A stretch of 64,000 nt of DNA from Vibrio syngnathi (GTDB taxonomy: Bacteria; Pseudomonadota; Gammaproteobacteria; Enterobacterales; Vibrionaceae), in contig NZ_CP017916.1 of the NCBI RefSeq assembly GCF_002119525.1, positions 186,001 to 250,000 of the forward strand, given 5' to 3'. Both the position numbers and the translations under genes were made by a program. The notes under the pieces were generated by a model that had not been told where the DNA came from, made no database searches, and worked only from the letters and a program-made list of their open reading frames with translations. Positions within the stretch are counted from its first letter, which is position 1. Every line of letters begins with the position of its first letter. Positions 1-10,401 of this stretch are shown here, in pieces.

Positions 1-480
1 CATTTCAGCCACAACGCGCTCGTAGTCGTGTGCGTTAACAACGATAGTCACGTCTTTGTGGTTTTTCGCTGCAGAGCGAACCATTGTAGGACCGCCGATG
101 TCGATGTTCTCAACAGCGTCAGCAAGGGTACAACCTTCTTTAGCAACGGTTTCTGCGAATGGGTATAGGTTTACAACAACCATATCGATAGGGTTGATAC
201 CGTGAGTTTCCATCACGTCATCATCTTGGCCACGACGGCCTAGAACACCACCATGAACTTTTGGGTGCAGAGTCTTAACACGGCCATCCATCATTTCTGG
301 GAAACCAGTGTAGTCAGATACTTCCGTAACAGAGATGCCTTTTTCAGCAAGCAGGCGAGCAGTGCCACCAGTAGATAAGATATCTACACCACGGTTAGCA
401 AGAGCTTGTGCAAATTCAACGATACCAGTTTTGTCTGATACGCTGATTAGAGCGCGGCGAATTGGACGAGCGTTATTCAT
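1..480 (-). CDS. purH: Bifunctional AICAR transformylase/IMP cyclohydrolase, N-terminal part (window-truncated)
   Basis: PurH catalyses the last two steps of de novo IMP synthesis in the cytoplasm. Only the first 160 codons are inside the window; the gene continues beyond base 1. The protein begins [19 protein letters not shown] and runs through the IMP-cyclohydrolase (MGS-like) domain, with the conserved stretches [30 protein letters not shown] and NLYPF. The start at 480 is the usual family start. A PurR-like operator lies about 220 bp upstream, consistent with purine repression. purD would be expected downstream, outside the window. Confidence 0.96.
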   Translation of the reverse strand, partial: MNNARPIRRALISVSDKTGIVEFAQALANRGVDILSTGGTARLLAEKGISVTEVSDYTGFPEMMDGRVKTLHPKVHGGVLGRRGQDDDVMETHGINPIDMVVVNLYPFAETVAKEGCTLADAVENIDIGGPTMVRSAAKNHKDVTIVVNAHDYERVVAEM

Positions 481-804
481 GCTTCCATTTCCTCAAATTC
501 ATGGGGTTAAAATAAAGATATTTGCCAAAAAAGAACTTGTTTCTATCTTCTTAGCGTGGATTATCTTAGATACCAGTAAGAGATAAAATATTGGCCAGTT
601 TTGGTAAAGACCTTTTGGGTTAGTCTTATGATTAAGCTATAAGATAACCAACTCCAAATTTGATGGCGCAGATTCTAACTAATTTATTACAAAAAAGCTC
701 GCGCAATCGTTTGGCATCTAAAAATTAATTATGAAAAGTGCCATTTCAGCCTGAAAAGTAACGATAAGGTTAATTGTGGAATGGACGGAACAGTAGGAAA
801 AAAC
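481..804. promoter_or_regulatory. Divergent purH/zntR intergenic region
   Basis: This 324-bp gap separates purH (leftward) from zntR (rightward), so it must hold both promoters. The one recognisable site is a PurR-like operator at 701-716, described separately. No RNA gene and no convincing small ORF were seen. The stretch is AT-rich. Confidence 0.6.
701..716. promoter_or_regulatory. Candidate PurR operator for purH
   Basis: GCGCAATCGTTTGGCA matches the PurR consensus ACGCAAACGTTTGCGT at about 11 of 16 positions, including the core GCAAnCGTTTG. It lies in the purH upstream region, where PurR repression of purHD is known in enterobacteria. The assignment is inference from motif and position. 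Confidence 0.55.
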
Positions 805-1245
805 ATGTTTCAGATCGGTGAATTAGCGAAAAGATGCGGTGTGACAGCCGATACCTTGCGGTTTTATGAAAAAAGTAACCTGATTGCTCCTGCCAGTCGC
901 AGTGACTCAGGATATCGCTTATATGATGAAAACAATCAGAAACAGGTGACCTTTATTCTTAAATCTAAAGCGTTAGGGCTGAGTTTAGATGAAATTAAGG
1001 AATTGCTCGAGATTCGCTTGGAAGCAACGCAGCACAGTTGCTCGGAAGTGAAGGCCATCACAACGGCAAAGCTGACACTTATTGATGAAAAAATCAGTGA
1101 ACTTGGCAGAATACGCATGGCATTAAAGAAGATTAATGATGCTTGCTGCGGTCATGTAGATGACGATGCGAGCCATTGTTCTATCTTAGGTGCTTTGGCG
1201 AGCGAAGATAAACAAAGCTCATGCTGTGCAGTTGATAGTAAATAG
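805..1245 (+). CDS. zntR: Zn(II)-responsive MerR-family regulator
   Basis: A dimeric MerR-family activator that, in the family, turns on the zinc exporter zntA when Zn(II) is high. The N-terminal winged helix-turn-helix (MFQIGELAKRCGVTADTLRFYEK) is followed by a dimerisation helix and a C-terminal metal loop. Cys79, Cys114, Cys115 and Cys125 line up with the zinc ligands of E. coli ZntR (Cys79, 114, 115, 124), and NDACCG is the typical loop start; an extra Cys pair (140-141) is in the tail. I prefer the ATG at 805, which has AGGA upstream, to the in-frame ATG at 781, which lacks a ribosome site. zntA itself is not in the window. Confidence 0.9.
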   Translation: MFQIGELAKRCGVTADTLRFYEKSNLIAPASRSDSGYRLYDENNQKQVTFILKSKALGLSLDEIKELLEIRLEATQHSCSEVKAITTAKLTLIDEKISELGRIRMALKKINDACCGHVDDDASHCSILGALASEDKQSSCCAVDSK

Positions 1246-1292
1246 CTGAAAAGGTCCCCGTTAGGGAGAGAGGTTTACTACGGTTAATAACC

Positions 1293-2252
1293 CTAGGAAG
1301 CTTGCAGTATTTTGGCTCTTAGTTGAGCGTCAATTTTTAAAGTGGGTAGGTTATTGTGGTAAAGCGTGACTTGGTTGCGGCCAGTCTGCTTTGAAGAGTA
1401 CATGGCTCTATCAGCTTGAGCCAATAGTTCTTTTATGGTTTTAAGGTGTGGTGTGTATTCAGCAACACCGATGCTGACTGTTGGGTAGATGATGTGGCCG
1501 TCTACGGTGCATGGCGTTGATTCAATCGTTTTACGAATCGTCTCCGCAACGTAATAAGCTTCAATGGCACTGGTGTGTGTGAGAATGACACCGAATTCTT
1601 CGCCACCCAAGCGACCTAGATAATCATCGCAGTCTATTGACTGTTGGCACAAACTCGCGACTTGAACGATTACCTCATCACCAGAAAGGTGGCCAACTTG
1701 ATCATTGATCTCTTTGAAGTGGTCTATGTCTATCATCAAACACGTTAAGCTTTGCTTAGGCGATTGACTGAACTCTTTTTCCAACCCAAGTAAAAAGGCA
1801 CGTCTATTTAAAATCCCAGTTAGCTCATCGATTTCAGCGAGTTCTATAAGCTCAGCTTCACGTTGCTGTGCTCTAGTAATGTCTCGCTCTTGCCACAGCA
1901 CGTATTGCTTTTCTGGCGAGAGATACAATGGCTTTAATGTCGATTCAAAATATCGATCGTCTGATTCTGCAGATTCTTCCCCTTGAGCGAAAAGTTGTTC
2001 AATAGAAAGCTGAAGTTGCTGACAGGGCGCAAGAGAGTATCGAATGTATTGAATTTCGCGATTGGAATAAGCTTGCTTTGCCGCCTCTAACAGCTGCTTT
2101 TCAACCGCGGGAGGCAACAGTTCTGAAACTGTATGGTGATTTGGATTGTCAAAGTTTTCAACAATACGTCCGGATGTATCCAACAGAAGATGACGATCAG
2201 GCAGTTCACGGATCAGTGTGCTAAGCCATTCTTCCCTTTTCATATCAAGCAT
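1293..2252 (-). CDS. Diguanylate cyclase with N-terminal PAS-like domain
   Basis: Predicted to make cyclic di-GMP from two GTP. Residues 1-130 look like a small PAS-type sensor (the segment LPDRHLLLDTSGRIVENFD is typical) and end in the PAS-to-GGDEF junction WQERDITRAQQREAE. The catalytic GGDEF domain spans about 135-305, with ELAEIDELTGILNRR, DIDHFKEINDQVGH and active-site GGEEF at 216-220. The product-inhibition I-site is not conserved: Asp207 replaces the Arg of RxxD. No transmembrane segment or signal peptide is seen, so it is probably cytoplasmic. It stands alone on its strand, with TGGAAG before the ATG. The signal it senses cannot be told. Confidence 0.9.
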   Translation of the reverse strand: MLDMKREEWLSTLIRELPDRHLLLDTSGRIVENFDNPNHHTVSELLPPAVEKQLLEAAKQAYSNREIQYIRYSLAPCQQLQLSIEQLFAQGEESAESDDRYFESTLKPLYLSPEKQYVLWQERDITRAQQREAELIELAEIDELTGILNRRAFLLGLEKEFSQSPKQSLTCLMIDIDHFKEINDQVGHLSGDEVIVQVASLCQQSIDCDDYLGRLGGEEFGVILTHTSAIEAYYVAETIRKTIESTPCTVDGHIIYPTVSIGVAEYTPHLKTIKELLAQADRAMYSSKQTGRNQVTLYHNNLPTLKIDAQLRAKILQAS

Positions 2253-2363
2253 GTAGCTTCCAGACGATTAGATTAATGGGTCATTATATCGGTAGTGATT
2301 ACGTTATCAATCGTTACATCTCATTAATTGATTGATAATTGTTCGCTTGTTGACATAAAACCC

Positions 2364-2400
2364 AAAAAAAAAGCCGAGTTCAATAAAGAGCTCGGCTTCT
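2364..2400 (-). terminator. Intrinsic terminator of dusB-fis
   Basis: The inverted repeat AGCCGAG...CTCGGCT is followed on the minus strand by a run of Ts just after the fis stop codon. Confidence 0.85.
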
Positions 2401-2425
2401 AATTCAATAAATTACGAAAGAACGA

Positions 2426-2722
2426 TTAGTTCATGCCGTATTTTTTAAGTTTCTTGCGAAGAGTACCGCGGTTAATACCCATCATGGTTGCTGCGCGAGT
2501 TTGGTTACCGCGAGTGTACTGCATGATAGTGTCTAGTAGTGGCTGTTCAACTTCAGCTAATACTAATTCGTATAACTCGCTGACTTCTTGACCGTTTAAT
2601 TGAGCAAGGTAATTTTTCAATGATGCTTTAACTGAGTCACGTAGTGGCTTCTGCGTGATTTGGTCTTGTGATGTAACTGTAGTTACTGTCAATGCTTCTG
2701 AAGTCAGATTTTGTTCGAACAT
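2426..2722 (-). CDS. fis: Nucleoid-associated protein Fis
   Basis: Fis is a 98-residue DNA-bending homodimer that activates rRNA and tRNA promoters and organises the nucleoid during fast growth. The length and the C-terminal helix-turn-helix (about 74-98, [21 protein letters not shown]) are diagnostic. The N-terminal beta-hairpin arm used for partner contacts is present. It is the second gene after dusB with a 23-bp gap, the standard dusB-fis operon of gammaproteobacteria, and is followed by a strong terminator. Confidence 0.98.
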   Translation of the reverse strand: MFEQNLTSEALTVTTVTSQDQITQKPLRDSVKASLKNYLAQLNGQEVSELYELVLAEVEQPLLDTIMQYTRGNQTRAATMMGINRGTLRKKLKKYGMN

Positions 2723-2745
2723 ATTCGGTCTAGCTCTTCTCGTAA

Positions 2746-3726
2746 TTATGGTGCAACGTTATCAAAAAAACCTTCTAGCGCTTCAAGCTGCAGATCACCT
2801 GCTTCGAATGCGTTGAAGGTACGGCGAAACTCACTCGCTTGTTCATGCTCTTTTAGATACCAACCCACATGCTTACGAGCGATGCGAGGGCCTAAAAACT
2901 CTCCATAAAATTCATGTAGAGCGAGCACATGACCAAGCATGATATCTTTCACTTCCGAAATCGGGAGTGGGTCCATCGTGGTGCCGTTTTCCAAATAGTG
3001 TAGGATTTCGTTAAAAATCCAAGGACGTCCTTGGGCAGGTCGACCTATCATTAAAGCATCAGCGCCGGTGTACTCCAGCACAAACTTCGCTTTTTCCGGA
3101 CTATCGATATCACCGTTAGCGATAACCGGAATAGATACTGCTTGTTTCGCTGCTTTAATGTGTTTGTATTCTGCCTCACCTTTGTACATACAAGCGCGAG
3201 TTCTCCCGTGAAGGGCAAGAGCTTGTATGCCGCAGTCTTCGGCTATTTTCGCGATTTGGACACAGTTTCTATTGTCTGTATCCCAGCCTGTGCGCGTTTT
3301 CAACGTTACTGGAACGTCGACAGCATTTACCACAGCCTTCAGAATATCTTCAATGAGTTCTGGATGCTGAAGTAGGGCTGAGCCCGCAAGCTTCTTATTC
3401 ACTTTTTTGGCTGGGCAACCCATATTGATATCGATGATTTGCGCACCGTTAGCAACATTGAATTGAGCAGCCTCGGCCATAAGCTGTGGATCTGCACCAG
3501 CGATTTGTACTGAACGAATGCCCGATTCGCCTTCATGTACCATACGCTGCTGAGATTTTGACGTTTTCCAAACTTTCGGATTGGAGGACATCATTTCACT
3601 GACTGCCATCCCCGCACCGTAACGAAGACACAACTCACGGAATGGTCTATCCGTTACGCCAGCCATAGGAGCGACGATTAGATTGTTCTTAAGTTGATAA
3701 TTTCCGATTTTCAAAAATGTCATCAC
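2746..3726 (-). CDS. dusB: tRNA-dihydrouridine synthase B
   Basis: A flavin enzyme that reduces specific uridines to dihydrouridine in the tRNA D-loop. The FMN-binding TIM barrel begins with [18 protein letters not shown]. The catalytic-cysteine motif [17 protein letters not shown] and the segment [29 protein letters not shown] are clear. At 326 residues it has the usual family length. Translation may start at either of the first two Met codons. It is the promoter-proximal gene of the dusB-fis operon; the 128 bp upstream should contain the growth-phase-regulated promoter. Confidence 0.97.
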   Translation of the reverse strand: MMTFLKIGNYQLKNNLIVAPMAGVTDRPFRELCLRYGAGMAVSEMMSSNPKVWKTSKSQQRMVHEGESGIRSVQIAGADPQLMAEAAQFNVANGAQIIDINMGCPAKKVNKKLAGSALLQHPELIEDILKAVVNAVDVPVTLKTRTGWDTDNRNCVQIAKIAEDCGIQALALHGRTRACMYKGEAEYKHIKAAKQAVSIPVIANGDIDSPEKAKFVLEYTGADALMIGRPAQGRPWIFNEILHYLENGTTMDPLPISEVKDIMLGHVLALHEFYGEFLGPRIARKHVGWYLKEHEQASEFRRTFNAFEAGDLQLEALEGFFDNVAP

Positions 3727-3854
3727 AGTTCTGTACCAGCAAGGGCGCGCATTTTACGCATTTTTTCGCTGCGTGAAAAGACTAATATTTGAGCATTTAC
3801 AATTTGTTTTTGTAATTTGTTTAAATTTCAGTCAATTAGCGCCCAAAGTCTTAC

Positions 3855-4742
3855 CTAGCCTTGCTTGCGACCAGAGATTCGACACCATTCTTGTTGTTCA
3901 ATGATCGGATCAATGTGAAGCTCATCACGATAATAAGTCGCAACATCTTCCGCTTGTGTATCTAAAACACCCGACATTGCAAGTACACCATTTGGCTTCA
4001 CTAGGCCTTTAATGATGCCAGAAAGGTCGCGTAATGGACCGGCAAGAATGTTGGCAACAACAACGTCAGCAAGCAAACCTTCTGGTTGATCTTGTGGCAA
4101 GAACACCTCTAGTTGCTCAGCAACGCCATTGCGTTGTGCGTTGTCTTTTGATGCAAGCAAAGCTTGAGGATCAATGTCGATCCCGATAACTTTTGCCGCG
4201 CCTAGTTTGATCGCAGCGATCGCTAGGATGCCGGAGCCACAACCGAAGTCGATCACGGTTTTGCCTGCAAGGTCTAAGCCTTCCAGCCACTCAAGACACA
4301 ATGCTGTTGTTGGGTGAGTACCCGTACCAAATGCAAGACCAGGGTCTAGCATGACGTTTACAGCGTCAGGTTCAGGGATATCGCGCCAGCTAGGGCAAAT
4401 CCATAAACGCTCACCAAACTTCATTGGGTGGAAGTTGTCCATCCATTCACGTTCCCAATCCTTGTCTTCAATTTGCTCTACTTTGTGAGCAAAGTCTGCA
4501 GGGAACATGTTGCTTGCTTTAATCTGTGCTAGAACGACACCAGTGTCAGTCTCAGCGTCGTAAAGCGCGAGAATGTCAGTATCACCCCAAAGGCGAGTTT
4601 CGCCCGGCAGAGGCTCAAATACAGGGGTATCTTGTGCATCCAGGAAAGTTATAGAAAGAGCACCAGTCTCTTCCATTAACATGTCGCCGATTTGTTCGGC
4701 ATTTTCATTGGTCGCATTAAGCTTGATTTGAATCCAAGGCAT
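3855..4742 (-). CDS. prmA: Ribosomal protein L11 methyltransferase
   Basis: PrmA trimethylates ribosomal protein L11 using S-adenosylmethionine. The protein has an N-terminal L11-recognition domain (about 1-100) and a C-terminal Rossmann methyltransferase domain. The SAM motif [20 protein letters not shown], the acidic [10 protein letters not shown] and the NPPY-like [10 protein letters not shown] are present. Its 295 residues are typical. It lies upstream of dusB-fis in the same orientation, the conserved gammaproteobacterial order, but the 128-bp gap suggests separate promoters. Confidence 0.97.
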   Translation of the reverse strand: MPWIQIKLNATNENAEQIGDMLMEETGALSITFLDAQDTPVFEPLPGETRLWGDTDILALYDAETDTGVVLAQIKASNMFPADFAHKVEQIEDKDWEREWMDNFHPMKFGERLWICPSWRDIPEPDAVNVMLDPGLAFGTGTHPTTALCLEWLEGLDLAGKTVIDFGCGSGILAIAAIKLGAAKVIGIDIDPQALLASKDNAQRNGVAEQLEVFLPQDQPEGLLADVVVANILAGPLRDLSGIIKGLVKPNGVLAMSGVLDTQAEDVATYYRDELHIDPIIEQQEWCRISGRKQG

Positions 4743-4865
4743 GGCTGCATCTTCTATATGAGAAAAATTGGATGGGGAGTCTAGCAGAAAATATGAGCAA
4801 ATTCACCAAAACACCGCGGATTATAAGAGGGATTAGCGATTGATTTTTTACGAGTGTTTAAAAAC

Positions 4866-4892
4866 AAAAATGCCCACCGAAGTGAGCATTTA
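4866..4892 (-). terminator. Intrinsic terminator of the aroQ-accB-accC operon
   Basis: A hairpin ATGCTCAC-TTCG-GTGGGCAT followed by a T-run on the minus strand, about 40 bp after the accC stop. Confidence 0.8.
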
Positions 4893-4931
4893 TTACTGTT
4901 CTACAGAGAACGTATTACGGAAGACTAGCTT

Positions 4932-6275
4932 CTATTGCAAACCAAGCTTCTTCTCAAGGTAGTGGATGTTTGCACCACCGTGTTGGAAGTTTTCGTCGTT
5001 CATAATCGCTAATTGCAGCTCAGTATTGACGTTGATACCTTCAACAATCATTTCTGCTAGTGCGTTCTTCATACGTGCAATCGCTACGTCACGGTTCTCA
5101 CCGTAAGTGATCAGCTTGCCGATCATTGAATCGTAATGCGGTGGCACTGTGTAGCCAGTGTAGATATGAGATTCCCAACGAACACCCATGCCGCCTGGTG
5201 CGTGGAAGCGCGTAATCTTACCTGGAGAAGGTAGGAAGCGAACCGGATCTTCGGCGTTGATACGACATTCGATTGAGTGGCCGCGCAGTTTAATATCATC
5301 CTGTGTGAATGATAGAGGCTGACCAGCAGCAATGCGAAGTTGCTCTTTCACTAGGTCGATACCCGTTACCATTTCAGTAATCGTGTGCTCAACCTGGATA
5401 CGAGTGTTCATTTCGATGAAGTAGAACTCACCGTTCTCGTATAGGAATTCAAATGTACCTGCGCCGCGGTAACCAATCTCAAGACATGCACGAGTACAAC
5501 GGTCACCGATGTATTTACGCATTTCCTCAGTGATACCTGGTGCTGGCGCTTCTTCCACAACTTTCTGGTGACGACGCTGCATTGAACAGTCACGCTCACC
5601 TAGGTGGATAGCATTGCCTTGGCCATCTGCAAGCACTTGTACTTCAATGTGACGAGGGTTTTCTAGGAATTTTTCCATGTAAACCATGTCGTTATTGAAA
5701 CATGCTTTTGCTTCAGCACGCGTCATTGCGATAGCTTCTGTTAGTTCTTTTTCAGTACGAACAACACGCATACCACGACCGCCGCCGCCGCCAGATGCCT
5801 TGATGATTACAGGAAAGCCAATGCGCTTAGCGTGCGCTTTGTTTTTTACTTCATCATCATCAAGAGGGCCGTCAGAACCTGGTACACAAGGTACGCCAGC
5901 TTTTTTCATTGACGTGATAGCTGACACTTTGTCACCCATCATGCGAATGGTTTCAGCTTTAGGGCCAACGAAGATAAAACCACTGCGCTCTACCTGTTCT
6001 GCAAAATCTGCATTTTCAGATAGGAAGCCGTAGCCTGGGTGGATAGCAACTGCACCCGTTACTTCAGCTGCGCTGATGATACGAGGGATGTTCAGGTAGC
6101 TATCGATACCACGAGCTGGACCGATACAAATTGTTTCGTCAGCAAGTAGTACGTGCTTAAGATCGCGGTCAGCGGTTGAGTGAACAGCTACCGTTTTGAT
6201 GCCAAGCTCTTTACATGCTCGCAGAATACGCAGTGCAATTTCACCACGGTTCGCGATTACTAATTTATCTAACAT
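4932..6275 (-). CDS. accC: Acetyl-CoA carboxylase, biotin carboxylase subunit
   Basis: AccC uses ATP and bicarbonate to carboxylate biotin on AccB, the first half-reaction of fatty-acid synthesis. The start [25 protein letters not shown], the ATP-grasp glycine-rich loop [12 protein letters not shown], the segment [22 protein letters not shown] and catalytic [12 protein letters not shown] are all present over the standard 447 residues. It follows accB by 15 bp and is co-transcribed with it. The terminator downstream closes the operon. Confidence 0.99.
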   Translation of the reverse strand: MLDKLVIANRGEIALRILRACKELGIKTVAVHSTADRDLKHVLLADETICIGPARGIDSYLNIPRIISAAEVTGAVAIHPGYGFLSENADFAEQVERSGFIFVGPKAETIRMMGDKVSAITSMKKAGVPCVPGSDGPLDDDEVKNKAHAKRIGFPVIIKASGGGGGRGMRVVRTEKELTEAIAMTRAEAKACFNNDMVYMEKFLENPRHIEVQVLADGQGNAIHLGERDCSMQRRHQKVVEEAPAPGITEEMRKYIGDRCTRACLEIGYRGAGTFEFLYENGEFYFIEMNTRIQVEHTITEMVTGIDLVKEQLRIAAGQPLSFTQDDIKLRGHSIECRINAEDPVRFLPSPGKITRFHAPGGMGVRWESHIYTGYTVPPHYDSMIGKLITYGENRDVAIARMKNALAEMIVEGINVNTELQLAIMNDENFQHGGANIHYLEKKLGLQ

Positions 6276-6290
6276 AATGAGTGCTCTCTA

Positions 6291-6743
6291 TTATTCGATA
6301 ATTACTAGAGCTTGGTCGAATTCTACTGGTTGACCGTCTTCAACTAGGATAGCCGTTACAACACCAGATTTGTCAGCTTCGATTTGGTTCATCATTTTCA
6401 TTGCTTCTACGATACATAGTGTTTCGCCAGCAGTTACAGATTGACCAACTTTAACGAACGGTTTTGCATCTGGGCTTGGAGCGCCGTAGAAAGTACCAAC
6501 CATTGGAGAAAGAACTTGGTGACCAGCAGGAACCGCAGGAGCTGCCGCTTCTGCAGCTACAGGTGCCGCCGCAGGTGCTGCTGCCGCTACAGGAGCTGGA
6601 GCTGCTGCATATTGAATAGGTGCTGCAGATACAGGGCTGTTACGACTGATTCGTACTGACTCTTCACCTTCAGAGATCTCTAGCTCAGAAATGCCAGACT
6701 CTTCAACCAATTCGATTAGCTTCTTGATTTTGCGAATATCCAT
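6291..6743 (-). CDS. accB: Biotin carboxyl carrier protein of acetyl-CoA carboxylase
   Basis: AccB carries the biotin that shuttles CO2 between the carboxylase AccC and the transferase AccAD. An N-terminal helical part (1-35) is joined by an Ala/Pro-rich flexible linker (about 38-73) to the biotinyl domain. The biotinylation motif [12 protein letters not shown] places the modified lysine at 116, and the protruding-thumb segment [19 protein letters not shown] is typical. 150 residues is normal. It sits between aroQ (73 bp upstream) and accC. Confidence 0.98.
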   Translation of the reverse strand: MDIRKIKKLIELVEESGISELEISEGEESVRISRNSPVSAAPIQYAAAPAPVAAAAPAAAPVAAEAAAPAVPAGHQVLSPMVGTFYGAPSPDAKPFVKVGQSVTAGETLCIVEAMKMMNQIEADKSGVVTAILVEDGQPVEFDQALVIIE

Positions 6744-6816
6744 TGTTTCTTTCTCTTTATCTGTTGATTGAACTTACTCTTTGACTGAGTAGGTTAGTAA
6801 TAGTTCGTTGTTTTAT

Positions 6817-7266
6817 TTACTTTGCGTTGAGCTTGTTGAGCGCCGCTGTCAAAGCAAATTGATAACCTTGTGCACCTAAGCCACAAATCACACCTTCTGC
6901 TTTATCAGACAGGTAAGAGTGGTGACGGAATGGTTCACGTGCGTGAACATTCGATAGGTGAACCTCAATAAATGGGATAGCAACACCAAGTAGTGCATCA
7001 CGCAGCGCCACACTGGTATGTGTAAAGGCCGCTGGGTTGATAATAATGAAATCAACATTTTGATAAGCACTATGGATAGCTTCAATCAGCTCATACTCAC
7101 GATTTGACTGTAAGTGAGATAGCTCAACATCGTGTGTTTTCGCTTGCTCGGTCAATGAGCTAATAATCTGGTCAAGTGTTTGAGAACCGTAGTGTGCAGG
7201 CTCTCTAAGGCCTAACAGATTAAGGTTTGGTCCATTTAAAACTAGAATGCGAAACTTTGTAGACAT
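6817..7266 (-). CDS. aroQ: Type II 3-dehydroquinate dehydratase
   Basis: Catalyses the third step of the shikimate pathway as a cytoplasmic dodecamer. The family hallmarks are visible: [18 protein letters not shown], including the active-site Tyr loop; [16 protein letters not shown]; and the catalytic-His segment [22 protein letters not shown] place the start at the ATG at 7266 ([13 protein letters not shown], 149 residues, AAGGAAG upstream) rather than the in-frame ATG 48 bp earlier, because the extra residues are not part of the family. It heads the aroQ-accB-accC operon known from many gammaproteobacteria. Confidence 0.97.
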   Translation of the reverse strand: MSTKFRILVLNGPNLNLLGLREPAHYGSQTLDQIISSLTEQAKTHDVELSHLQSNREYELIEAIHSAYQNVDFIIINPAAFTHTSVALRDALLGVAIPFIEVHLSNVHAREPFRHHSYLSDKAEGVICGLGAQGYQFALTAALNKLNAK

Positions 7267-7589
7267 TGTGGGGCTATCTTCCTTTATCGTGTTTACGAAC
7301 GTGAATGTTGCCATTTTATTGAAAATTTGGGGATAATTTCCAGTAAGAAAAACCCAAATTTAAAAATTAGAACCAGATTATAGCTAATTCAGCGCAAATC
7401 GCAGCAATTTACTGGTCTAATCTCCTATTGAGAGAGTGTGAGATTGTTACCAACTTAACAAAAAAGCGCCTTAGCCTTAATTTTGTAGAGGATATTTGAG
7501 ATCAAGATCAGCCATAAAAAAACCGCCACATAGGTGACGGTTTAGAAAGAAGCTGTTTTAAATAGTAATTACGTAATGTGACGGGTTGC
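7267..7589. promoter_or_regulatory. Region upstream of aroQ containing the acs terminator
   Basis: This 323-bp gap holds the aroQ-accBC promoter region on its left side and the acs terminator at 7514-7545 on its right. I see no small gene and no operator I can name. Confidence 0.5.
7514..7545 (-). terminator. Intrinsic terminator of acs
   Basis: A hairpin AAACCGTCACC...GGCGGTTT followed by a T7 run on the minus strand, about 45 bp beyond the acs stop. Confidence 0.85.
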
Positions 7590-9539
7590 TTATGCCAGTT
7601 CCGCTTTCTCTGCTATTAGTTTATCAACCACACTTGGGTCGGCTAGTGTCGATGTATCGCCTAGGTTGCCAGTATCGCCAGTGGCAATCTTACGCAGTAT
7701 ACGACGCATGATTTTACCCGAACGTGTTTTTGGTAATGAGTCGGTCCAGTGCAGTACATCTGGCGTTGCGATTGGGCCTATCTCTTTGCGTACCCAGTCT
7801 TTCACTTCTTTATGAAGCTCTGCGGTCGGGAATTCACCATCATTCAACGTGATGTAAGCGTAAATTGCTTGGCCTTTAATATCATGAGGGATACCTACAA
7901 TCGCAGCCTCTGCAATCTTATCGAATGCGACTAGAGCCGATTCAATCTCAGCGGTACCCATACGGTGACCTGATACGTTCAGAACGTCATCAACACGGCC
8001 AGTAATCCAGTAGTAACCGTCTTCATCGCGACGAGCGCCATCACTGGTGAAGTACATGCCTTTAAAGGTAGAAAAGTAAGTCTGTTCGAAGCGGTCATGA
8101 TCGCCATGAACGGTACGCATCTGGCCTGGCCAAGAGTCAAGAATCACTAGGTTGCCATCTGTTGCGCCCTCAATGATGTTACCCATGTTATCAACCAGCG
8201 CCGGTTGAACACCGAAGAATGGACGCGTCGCTGACCCTGGTTTTAGGTCTGTTGCGCCTGGTAGCGGTGCAATCAAGATGCCGCCCGTTTCTGTTTGCCA
8301 CCACGTATCGACAATTGGAGACTGCTCATTACCGATTGTTTTGTAGTACCACTCCCACGCTTCAGGGTTGATAGGTTCACCTACCGAGCCCATGACTCTT
8401 AGGCTGTCACGAGAAGTCCCTTCAACCGCTTCATTGCCTTTTGCCATTAGGGCGCGAATCGCGGTTGGAGCCGTATAAAGAATATTAACTTGATGTTTAT
8501 CAACCACTTCACTCATGCGGCTTGTGTTCGGGTAATTCGGCACGCCTTCAAACAGGATGGTTTTCGCACCATTGGCAAGCGGTCCGTAAACAAGGTAAGT
8601 GTGACCGGTAATCCAACCCACATCCGCAGTACACCAGAAGGTTTCGCCTTCTTGGTAATCGAATACGTATTTGAAGGTCATGGCTGCATAAACAAGGTAA
8701 CCACCTGTGGTGTGCATTACACCCTTAGGTTTGCCTGTTGAGCCTGACGTATAAAGGATGAAGAGTGGATCTTCCGCATTCATCTCTTCAGGTGGGCAAT
8801 CCGCTGATACGTTTGCGATAGCATCGTGCCACCATACATCACGGTGTTCGTGCCAAGCAACATCGCCGCCAGTGCGTTTGAATACGACCACCTTCTCGAT
8901 GTTCTTCACTTCAGGGTTAGTCAGTGCTTCATCGACGTTTTTCTTCAGTGGAACCGCACGGCCGCCACGCACACCTTCATCGGCAGTGATCACGACTTTA
9001 GAATTTGAATCGATAATACGACCAGACAGTGCTTCAGGTGAGAAACCACCGAATACCACTGTGTGAACCGCACCGATACGGGTACATGCCAGCATCGCAA
9101 CTGCAGCTTCTGGAACCATTGGCATGTATAAACAAACCACATCGCCTTTGCGCACGCCTTGCTCTTTTAGAGCATTCGAAAACAGGCACACTTCTTTGTG
9201 CAGTTCATTAAAAGTTAGCGTTTTGTCATCCGCCGGGTCATCGCCTTCCCAGATGATAGCGACTTCATCACCGCGTTCAGCGAGGTGACGGTCGATACAG
9301 TTAGCCGATACGTTAAGCGTACCATCTTCAAACCAGCGAATATCAATGTGGCCAGGGTCGAAAGAAGTATTTTTTACTTGTGTGAAAGGCTTGATCCAAT
9401 CAACGATTTTTCCGTGTTCACCCCAAAAGCCTTCAGGGTCAGAAACAGATTGCTGGTACATGGCTAGGTAAGTGTCATTATCCGCGTGTGTGGTTGATTT
9501 AATATTTTCTTTTACCGGATAAACGTGGGCTTCACTCAT
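7590..9539 (-). CDS. acs: Acetyl-CoA synthetase (AMP-forming)
   Basis: Acs activates acetate to acetyl-CoA through acetyl-AMP and is the high-affinity acetate-assimilation enzyme. The 649-residue protein has the AMP-binding P-loop [12 protein letters not shown], the segment WWQTETGG, the hinge and CoA-binding part [17 protein letters not shown], and the C-terminal [11 protein letters not shown] in which Lys609 is the catalytic residue switched off by acetylation in the family. The genes for the CrbS/CrbR system known to control acs in Vibrio lie 4-15 kb to the right. In the 218-bp upstream region a 9-mer CTTTGTGTT occurs twice (9584 and 9620). Confidence 0.98.
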   Translation of the reverse strand: MSEAHVYPVKENIKSTTHADNDTYLAMYQQSVSDPEGFWGEHGKIVDWIKPFTQVKNTSFDPGHIDIRWFEDGTLNVSANCIDRHLAERGDEVAIIWEGDDPADDKTLTFNELHKEVCLFSNALKEQGVRKGDVVCLYMPMVPEAAVAMLACTRIGAVHTVVFGGFSPEALSGRIIDSNSKVVITADEGVRGGRAVPLKKNVDEALTNPEVKNIEKVVVFKRTGGDVAWHEHRDVWWHDAIANVSADCPPEEMNAEDPLFILYTSGSTGKPKGVMHTTGGYLVYAAMTFKYVFDYQEGETFWCTADVGWITGHTYLVYGPLANGAKTILFEGVPNYPNTSRMSEVVDKHQVNILYTAPTAIRALMAKGNEAVEGTSRDSLRVMGSVGEPINPEAWEWYYKTIGNEQSPIVDTWWQTETGGILIAPLPGATDLKPGSATRPFFGVQPALVDNMGNIIEGATDGNLVILDSWPGQMRTVHGDHDRFEQTYFSTFKGMYFTSDGARRDEDGYYWITGRVDDVLNVSGHRMGTAEIESALVAFDKIAEAAIVGIPHDIKGQAIYAYITLNDGEFPTAELHKEVKDWVRKEIGPIATPDVLHWTDSLPKTRSGKIMRRILRKIATGDTGNLGDTSTLADPSVVDKLIAEKAELA

Positions 9540-9757
9540 TGCATCTCTCCTTGTGCCTACATTCCTAATGAACTGGCAACTTCCTTTGTGTTCAGTTTCT
9601 AGGTCTATTACAGGACCATCTTTGTGTTATCACTCTCGGCTAGGACGGCGATTTCCACAATTAGACTTTAGGATGAGACGTTGCTTTTCACTTACAAAAT
9701 AGCGAGTTAAGTTCATTTTTGAGATGTTGCTCTCTATGTGAAGCACCAGTAGTTGAA

Positions 9758-10390
9758 TTAAGAGTAAGAAGAGTTGAAGCGGGGTAGGTCGCCATGTTTT
9801 AGGCGTACAAAGATCAGCGCCGCGGAGATAGCATCTTGTAATGCATCATGTTTATTGATGGGAATGGGTAAATCGAGCTGGCGACAGATGGCGTCCATAC
9901 TGAGATCGAAGTAGGCATTGGGCAGCTGCCTTTCGAGTTTTTCTTGGTAGAGCTGGCTCACTTCGACTAATCGGTTAGGCAGTGGAAATCCAAGCTGTTT
10001 TAAACAGGCGCGGTCGAGGATTTTTTTATCATAGCGGATGTGATAGCCGACTAAAGGACGATTTCCGATGAAGTTCAGTAGCTCAATTAGGGCTTGTTTC
10101 TCTTCTATACCGTACTTTAGATCTTGGTGGCGAATGCGGTGGATTTTGATGGAATTGCAATCGAGCGATTGAGGTGCTCTGAGTCGAACTTCAAAAGGTT
10201 GGCTGGTGATGATTCGGTTACCGATGATCTTTGTCGCGGCAATAGTGACTAATTCAGCCTGATTAGGGTCGAGGCTGGTGGTTTCACAATCAAGAGATAC
10301 GTATTCGTGATCAACAGGCGCTGCAAACAGAGGCTGATAAGGAGAGCCTTTGAGTTTGTGATGCCAGTAATAACGAACCAATCTATTCAT
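9758..10390 (-). CDS. DEDD-family 3'-5' exonuclease (PolC epsilon-like)
   Basis: A 210-residue exonuclease of the DNA polymerase III epsilon/RNase T superfamily. The DEDD metal motifs are visible: Asp34-x-Glu36 in LDCETTSLDP, the second Asp motif in LVGYHIRYDKKIL, and the final NKHDALQDAISAALIF, whose His marks the DEDDh type. It lies 11 bp downstream of the DUF294 gene and is co-transcribed with it. Its link to acetate metabolism is by position only. It is not DnaQ itself, being shorter and lacking the alpha-binding tail. The substrate is unknown. Confidence 0.88.
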   Translation of the reverse strand: MNRLVRYYWHHKLKGSPYQPLFAAPVDHEYVSLDCETTSLDPNQAELVTIAATKIIGNRIITSQPFEVRLRAPQSLDCNSIKIHRIRHQDLKYGIEEKQALIELLNFIGNRPLVGYHIRYDKKILDRACLKQLGFPLPNRLVEVSQLYQEKLERQLPNAYFDLSMDAICRQLDLPIPINKHDALQDAISAALIFVRLKHGDLPRFNSSYS

Positions 10391-10401
10391 CGCTCAGTCG
10401 T

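Noticed and set aside
9584..9628. Repeated CTTTGTGTT before acs as a CRP or CrbR site
   Set aside because: The spacing does not fit CRP, and no CrbR consensus is known to me; left as a remark.
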